Origin: Bacillota bacterium
GTDB lineage: Bacteria; Bacillota; Clostridia; Acetivibrionales; DSM-1351
DNA: 35,837 nucleotides
Direction: 5' to 3'
Assembly: GCA_023444055.1 (NCBI GenBank)
Contig: JAEZRV010000071.1
Span: 1-35,837 of the forward strand
Below are positions 31,675 through 35,837 of the stretch, one piece after another. The first letter of the stretch is position 1, and every line of letters starts with the position of its first letter. The notes below the pieces were generated by a model. It had not been told where the DNA came from, did not search any database, and saw only the letters and a program-made list of their open reading frames with translations. The translations under genes and the position numbers were made by a program.

Positions 31675-31743
31675 TTATGTCCATGTCTCACATTTTACAC
31701 AAGAACAACAAGGAAATATGCATTTCCTTGAAAGAAATGACAT
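31675..31743 (-). CDS. Cysteine-rich 22-residue leader peptide before the recombinase
   Basis: Minus strand: ATG at 31741-31743 with a strong AGGAGGTG 8 bases upstream (31752-31759), stop at 31675-31677, 14 bases before the recombinase ATG. The peptide has five cysteines in 22 residues (C8, C12, C13, C15, C18) and basic residues R6, K7 and K17. Its mRNA contains a perfect 9-bp hairpin over codons 5-12. The ribosome-binding site is better than that of the recombinase. Leader peptide, small metal-responsive peptide or chance ORF are all possible; I do not recognise a family. Confidence 0.5.
   Translation of the reverse strand: MSFLSRKCIFPCCSCVKCETWT
31709..31730 (-). promoter_or_regulatory. 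Perfect hairpin inside the leader peptide gene
   Basis: CAAGGAAAT (31709-31717) and ATTTCCTTG (31722-31730) are perfectly complementary around ATGC. It lies between the leader-peptide start and the recombinase start. It could control translation of the recombinase, or be a DNA-binding palindrome. Confidence 0.5.
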
Positions 31744-31776
31744 AGACTCGGCACCTCCTATAAAGGTATTAACAAT

Positions 31777-31905
31777 TTATTTTTTTAAATTAATTTTTAA
31801 AAAGTATTTAAAACTTTCATTCGCAAGTTGTTGAAAATCTTTTCCAGATGCATTGTACTCTGAAACTATAATATACTGAGCAGAATTACTACTTTTTTTA
31901 CTCAA
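31777..31905 (-). CDS. Small hypothetical protein (42 residues) upstream of recombinase
   Basis: Minus strand, TTG start at 31903-31905 with GGGGTGA about 6-8 bases upstream (a GTG at 31912 is an alternative start). It reads LSKKSSNSAQYIIVSEYN and continues with ASGKDFQQLANESFKYFLKINLKK, a basic protein with one predicted strand and a helix. Placed 33 bases before the leader peptide, in the same direction as the recombinase, it may be an accessory (excisionase-like) factor, but no family was recognised. Confidence 0.5.
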   Translation of the reverse strand: MSKKSSNSAQYIIVSEYNASGKDFQQLANESFKYFLKINLKK

Positions 31906-31914
31906 TAAAATCAC

Positions 31915-32244
31915 CCCATCTAATGTATATGAAAAATATTACTTGTCTGATATCTATAATGTTAAAATAGGTAAACGAAATTAAGGTTAAATCAAATAGT
32001 ATCTGCCAAGTTAGTGTAGAACTCAATTAAGTACTTTAAGTTGAAAAAAGAAGTTATATCTTTTGCTTCTGTGTATAGTAGTATTTAATCTTTTGTTATA
32101 AATGTGATATGCTTAAACATATTTACCTCTTTTTAACGGTAATATCTGATGTTTAATTTAATATCATATTTTGGTAGAATGAATAACAATGGTATTAATC
32201 CACAGATGTTTTTTACATATAATAATTTTTTTGTAGGAGATACA
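31915..32244. other. Divergent gap between the recombinase unit and yesM-like gene
   Basis: About 330 AT-rich bases between divergent genes, expected to hold both promoters; no convincing -35/-10 pair stood out. No trace of the missing mntH 5' end was found on either strand. An open frame from 32149 (32 extra codons in frame with the kinase) is not taken as coding. Confidence 0.45.
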
Positions 32245-34116
32245 ATGCAAATTTTTAATCAGGATAAAGGATTTAATAATAGTATTAAGGATAATTGGAT
32301 CTTAAACAGGTTAAAAAAAATAAGCTTTAAGTCCAAACTTATCTTTTCTTTTATATTTGTTTCTATTATGCCAATTTTATTAGTACAAACTATTTCCTAC
32401 TATAATACAACAGAAGCCATGAAAGAAAATGTGAATGAGTTGATAAAGGTTAACCTTACTCAGACCGAGAAAAATCTTAACACTACATTAAATTCTTATA
32501 TGGATATTTTGTATCAGATATACACTGATGATGAAATTATTGAACTGGTTAACAAAGTCAATGGTCAGTCTGAAAATGCCATGGAAATTAGCCTGCTAAG
32601 GGATAAACTTAGTAAGCTTACAAATTCAAAAGAGGGAATAAGAAGTATAGCAATATTGTGCTCAAGTGGAAAATCAGTTTTTTACGATACACTAACAGCA
32701 TCCTCAATTGAAAGCTCATGGATAACAAAAAATTATAATAGAAGATTGTATTATTCAAATGTTGTAAAAAGCAAAGGTTCTGTTTTAATACCAACTTCAT
32801 ATGCAGCCCAACTGGGTGATAAAAAATATTACCTTTTCCATATTGCAAATAAAATGATTGATTTTAGTGATATAAGGAAGAACCCAATAGGAGTAATTGT
32901 TATCAGCATTGATGAAGAGATTATATTTAAAGCAAGCAATGACATTGAAAGTCTTAACCAAAGTGAAAATGGTGTAAAAAATATAAATTTTATTATCGAT
33001 AGAGATGGACAAATTATTTCTTTTTTGGATAAAGAGTTTATTGGCACAAATCTTTCTAAATATAGTTCGGATAAATCAGGTGAGAGCGTCAATAAATACA
33101 GTGGACTAATAAATAGTGTATCATATTTAAACGGAAATTCTGTAATAACCAATGAACTACTTGATGAAAAGATGGGTTGGATAATAGTAAATGCTGTTGA
33201 CCAGAGTTATCTATTTAGTAAGGTATACTTGACACAAAAATTTACTGTTTTCTTCGGAGTTCTTATACTATTATTTTCAATAGTAGTTATTATATATGTG
33301 ACACGAAAATTTTCTGGCTCAATAGGGAAAATACTAAATGCTATGAAGACAGCACAGAAAGGTGAACTATCAGTTCGGGTAGAAATTGATGAAGGTGATG
33401 ATGATGATATTTCAGCCATAGCTTCAAGATTTAATAAAATGATATATAAAATCAATCAATTGGTAGAAGAAGTGAAAAGTGCTACGCTTAAGCAGAAAGA
33501 TGCAGAAATAAGAGCTCTTGAAGCGCAAATAAATCCTCATTTCTTATATAATACACTGGATGCAATAAATTGGATGGCGATAGAAAAAGAAGAGTATGAA
33601 ATAAGCAATATGCTTAAATTGCTTGCACAAATTTTGCGTTATAGTGTTAATAAAAGTAATAGTGTAGTAAAGCTAAGAGAAGAAATTGAATGGCTCAAGC
33701 AATATATATATTTGCAACAAATGAGGTTTAATTTCTCATTTGAATGTTCAATGGATATTGAAGAAAAGGTTTTGAATTGCCATATACATAAGCTACTTTT
33801 TCAGCCCTTTATTGAAAATACAATTATTCACGGATTTGAAGGATTAAAAAAAGGGGGAGAATTAAGAATAAGTATCAAGGACATGGAAAGTACAATACAG
33901 ATAACAATAGAAGATAATGGCAAGGGGATGGAAGAAGAAATTGTAGAAACACTAAATTCCTCTGAGAATATTAGAATTCAGACAAATGGAAGTGGACTTG
34001 GTGTAAATAATGTTTTCAATAGAATAAGAATGTATTATGGGGAAAATGGAAGTTGGAGAGTGGAAAGTAAACTAGGAACAGGAACGATTATCTATCTAAA
34101 AATACCTAAGCTATAA
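32245..34116 (+). CDS. Sensor histidine kinase, YesM family
   Basis: 623 residues. Membrane sensor of the YesM/LytS-type (His_kinase domain). TM1 about 31-53, a large extracellular sensor part, TM2 about 333-354, HAMP about 355-410, then the His_kinase box with phospho-accepting H432 in QINPHFLYNTL and a HATPase domain with N525 in FIENTIIHG. The ATG at 32245 has AGGAG 5-6 bases upstream and gives the usual short cytoplasmic N-terminus; the longer frame from 32149 has none. Partner of the response regulator 15 bases downstream. In Clostridia such pairs usually sense extracellular sugars or peptides and control an ABC transporter gene set nearby, here outside the window. Confidence 0.93.
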   Translation: MQIFNQDKGFNNSIKDNWILNRLKKISFKSKLIFSFIFVSIMPILLVQTISYYNTTEAMKENVNELIKVNLTQTEKNLNTTLNSYMDILYQIYTDDEIIELVNKVNGQSENAMEISLLRDKLSKLTNSKEGIRSIAILCSSGKSVFYDTLTASSIESSWITKNYNRRLYYSNVVKSKGSVLIPTSYAAQLGDKKYYLFHIANKMIDFSDIRKNPIGVIVISIDEEIIFKASNDIESLNQSENGVKNINFIIDRDGQIISFLDKEFIGTNLSKYSSDKSGESVNKYSGLINSVSYLNGNSVITNELLDEKMGWIIVNAVDQSYLFSKVYLTQKFTVFFGVLILLFSIVVIIYVTRKFSGSIGKILNAMKTAQKGELSVRVEIDEGDDDDISAIASRFNKMIYKINQLVEEVKSATLKQKDAEIRALEAQINPHFLYNTLDAINWMAIEKEEYEISNMLKLLAQILRYSVNKSNSVVKLREEIEWLKQYIYLQQMRFNFSFECSMDIEEKVLNCHIHKLLFQPFIENTIIHGFEGLKKGGELRISIKDMESTIQITIEDNGKGMEEEIVETLNSSENIRIQTNGSGLGVNNVFNRIRMYYGENGSWRVESKLGTGTIIYLKIPKL

Positions 34117-34131
34117 AGATGGGGGAGCGGA

Positions 34132-35676
34132 ATGAGAATTGTAGTGGTGGAGGATGAATACAGGATTAGAAATGGTGTTGTCAAGCTCATTAGTAAGATT
34201 AACCCTGCATATGAAGTTGTAGGTGAAGCTGAAAATGGGCTGATTGGCATTGATATAATTGAACACCATAAACCCGACCTAGTTATAGTTGATATTAAGA
34301 TGCCTGAAATGGATGGCATTGAAATGCTAATGCAATTAAAAAAAAGAGGGATTGATCATAAAACTGTTATCTTAAGCGGATATTCTGATTTTGAATATGC
34401 TCAGAAAGCTATAAAAATTGGTGTTTGTGAGTATTTACTAAAACCAATTACAGCTAATGATCTGGAACAAACCTTAAAAAATGTTGAAAAAGAAATAAAC
34501 ATGGAAAAGATGCTTAAGATAAATCAGCCTCAGATATTGAATTCTTTAGAACATATATTTCAAAATCTTGTTTTGAGTAACAATGATCAAACCAATGAAA
34601 TTTATAAGTATCTTTATGAGAAATATGAAATTGATTCAAATGGGGAGTTTGCAGTAGTTACTATTTATGTAGGCACTGATACTGATAATATTAAAAATAA
34701 GGTTGATAAAATTATTACAGGGCTTTTGCATAATTTTCATGAAGCAAGATATAGTATATTCGAACTGATGCTACATCACGAGCTTGTTATTTTGGTTTAT
34801 AGATGTAATGACTTTTTAGCACTTGAGAAGTACTTTCAGAAGGTAATCATCAAGGAGATAAATAGAGAAGGTATTAGTGGTGTTGTCTTTGGATGGGTAC
34901 AGTTTAATGGACTGGTGAACTTTAAAAGGAGATTGCATACCTTAAGGAAAGAGCTAAGGTGGTCTATTGTTTTGGGAGACGATGTACTTATCTCGTATCC
35001 AAAGACTCAGAATATCAACACAAAACTAATTCAGTATCCTATATATATTGAGTTAGATGCGAAGGCATCGGTTTGTTCTTTTGATATTATTAAACTGAAT
35101 AGGCTCTTTGAAGAGTTTCTATCATGGTGGCATAAAGAACTATACCAGCCAACTGACGTCATTGATTCTTTTGTCAGATTTGCATCTTCCATAATAACTG
35201 TAATTAAAGAGATAGATTATGACCTCTATAAAAAAATTGATCAGAATGAAATACTACAAGGGATTATGAATTCTATAACCTGGAATGAACTTAGAAATGC
35301 TTTGTTTGAAATTGTTAAAAAAATTTCATTAAATAAACAGAACAATATGCCTATAGTAAATCTATTAGTAAAAAAGGGTCTAAGTATGGTTGAAGAGTTT
35401 TACAGGGATGGAATAACTTTAGAACAAATAGCAGCACGGTTGAATATTACTCCAGAATACTTAGGTTCACTCTTTAATAAGGAAGTTGGAGTTAATTTTA
35501 GTACATATATAAAAGGATTTAGAATAAAGAAGGCAAAAGAGTTACTTATTAGTAAGGAACTTAAAACATACGAAGTTGCAGATAAGGTGGGATATCCGGA
35601 CCCCAAATATTTTTGCAGAGTATTCAAGGAAGTAACAGGATTTACTCCAGGAGAATATCAAAAAAATTATAAATAG
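34132..35676 (+). CDS. Response regulator with AraC-type DNA-binding domain, YesN family
   Basis: 514 residues. N-terminal receiver domain with E7, D8, phosphorylation site D54 in VIVDIKMPEMDG and the switch lysine in LLKPIT. A middle region of about 270 residues without recognised motif. C-terminal AraC/XylS domain with two helix-turn-helix units (LEQIAARLNITPEYLGSLF and EVADKVGYPDPKYFCRVFKE, ending GFTPGEYQK). GGGGGAG precedes the ATG. Operon with the kinase gene. Confidence 0.95.
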   Translation: MRIVVVEDEYRIRNGVVKLISKINPAYEVVGEAENGLIGIDIIEHHKPDLVIVDIKMPEMDGIEMLMQLKKRGIDHKTVILSGYSDFEYAQKAIKIGVCEYLLKPITANDLEQTLKNVEKEINMEKMLKINQPQILNSLEHIFQNLVLSNNDQTNEIYKYLYEKYEIDSNGEFAVVTIYVGTDTDNIKNKVDKIITGLLHNFHEARYSIFELMLHHELVILVYRCNDFLALEKYFQKVIIKEINREGISGVVFGWVQFNGLVNFKRRLHTLRKELRWSIVLGDDVLISYPKTQNINTKLIQYPIYIELDAKASVCSFDIIKLNRLFEEFLSWWHKELYQPTDVIDSFVRFASSIITVIKEIDYDLYKKIDQNEILQGIMNSITWNELRNALFEIVKKISLNKQNNMPIVNLLVKKGLSMVEEFYRDGITLEQIAARLNITPEYLGSLFNKEVGVNFSTYIKGFRIKKAKELLISKELKTYEVADKVGYPDPKYFCRVFKEVTGFTPGEYQKNYK

Positions 35677-35837
35677 TGTCTTGATATCAAAACTTTTGAA
35701 AGGAACTAGTAGAAAGTGTGAAATAAAAACTTAAATTTTGCGCAACAAAAGAAGAGATACGGATAACCCTATCTTTTCGGAAAAAAGGTTAGTAGAAAAT
35801 ATTAGCCATAACAATACTGCTTTTGCAAGATTGAAAG
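35677..35837. other. End of window, no gene seen
   Basis: 161 bases after the response regulator. A weak stem (AACC with GGTT around CTTTT/AAAA, about 35766-35790) is visible, without a clear terminator tail. It may be the leader of the target genes of the two-component system. Confidence 0.3.

Noticed and set aside
32149..32244. Longer start for the YesM-like kinase at 32149
   Set aside because: No ribosome-binding site at 32149, while AGGAG stands 5-6 bases before the ATG at 32245, which also gives the normal N-terminus ahead of TM1.

Overview
The window is AT-rich, low-GC Gram-positive DNA. The gene order (S10-spc-alpha ribosomal operons, then the ECF transporter genes, truA, rplM-rpsI), zinc-ribbon forms of S14, L36 and S4, an S4/L17/L22 set of clostridial type, TTG/GTG starts with strong AGGAGG sites, and a YesM/YesN-type two-component pair all point to a member of the class Clostridia. 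The Ruminiclostridium / Clostridium cellulolyticum neighbourhood is my best guess, but this is inference and not a search result.

Layout. 1-116: 3' end of a 5S rRNA gene and its terminator. 117-705: a long leader region with a sigma-A-like promoter, a structured RNA and an intrinsic terminator that has a visible competing antiterminator pairing, placed just before rpsJ. 706-11721: S10 and spc operons (rpsJ to secY), all on the plus strand with small gaps. Several of those gaps hold well-formed RNA hairpins. 11943-17424: adk, a decayed map (methionine aminopeptidase) gene, a KOW-domain gene, infA, rpmJ, rpsM, rpsK, rpsD, rpoA and rplQ, closed by a terminator. 17731-22690: ecfA1, ecfA2, ecfT and truA. 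The usually compact ecfA1-ecfA2 junction is split here by an inverted RsmC/YbxB-like methyltransferase gene and a degenerate tandem repeat block. 23019-24083: promoter, leader, rplM, rpsI and a strong terminator.

The second part is accessory. 24616-26382 is a tight two-gene cassette: an OLD-like ABC/AAA ATPase and a PIN-domain nuclease with all four acidic residues, a candidate defence or stress module. It sits between rpsI and greA (26740-27204). A type II thioesterase (27248-27958) and a convergent Sfp-type phosphopantetheinyl transferase (27973-28662, minus) are NRPS/PKS helper genes without a synthase nearby. An Nramp/MntH metal transporter gene (minus) is broken exactly at its DPGN motif, where a large serine recombinase gene abuts it. 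Upstream of the recombinase lie two very small ORFs, one a cysteine-rich 22-residue peptide whose mRNA contains a perfect hairpin. The window ends with a YesM-like sensor kinase and YesN-like AraC response regulator.

Working together: the first 24 kb is translation machinery plus SecY, Adk, RNA polymerase alpha and an ECF vitamin-uptake energising module, probably tied to ribosome supply by autogenous RNA leaders. The most interesting items are the S10 leader attenuator, the ATPase-PIN pair, and the recombinase junction inside mntH with its peptide/hairpin leader.
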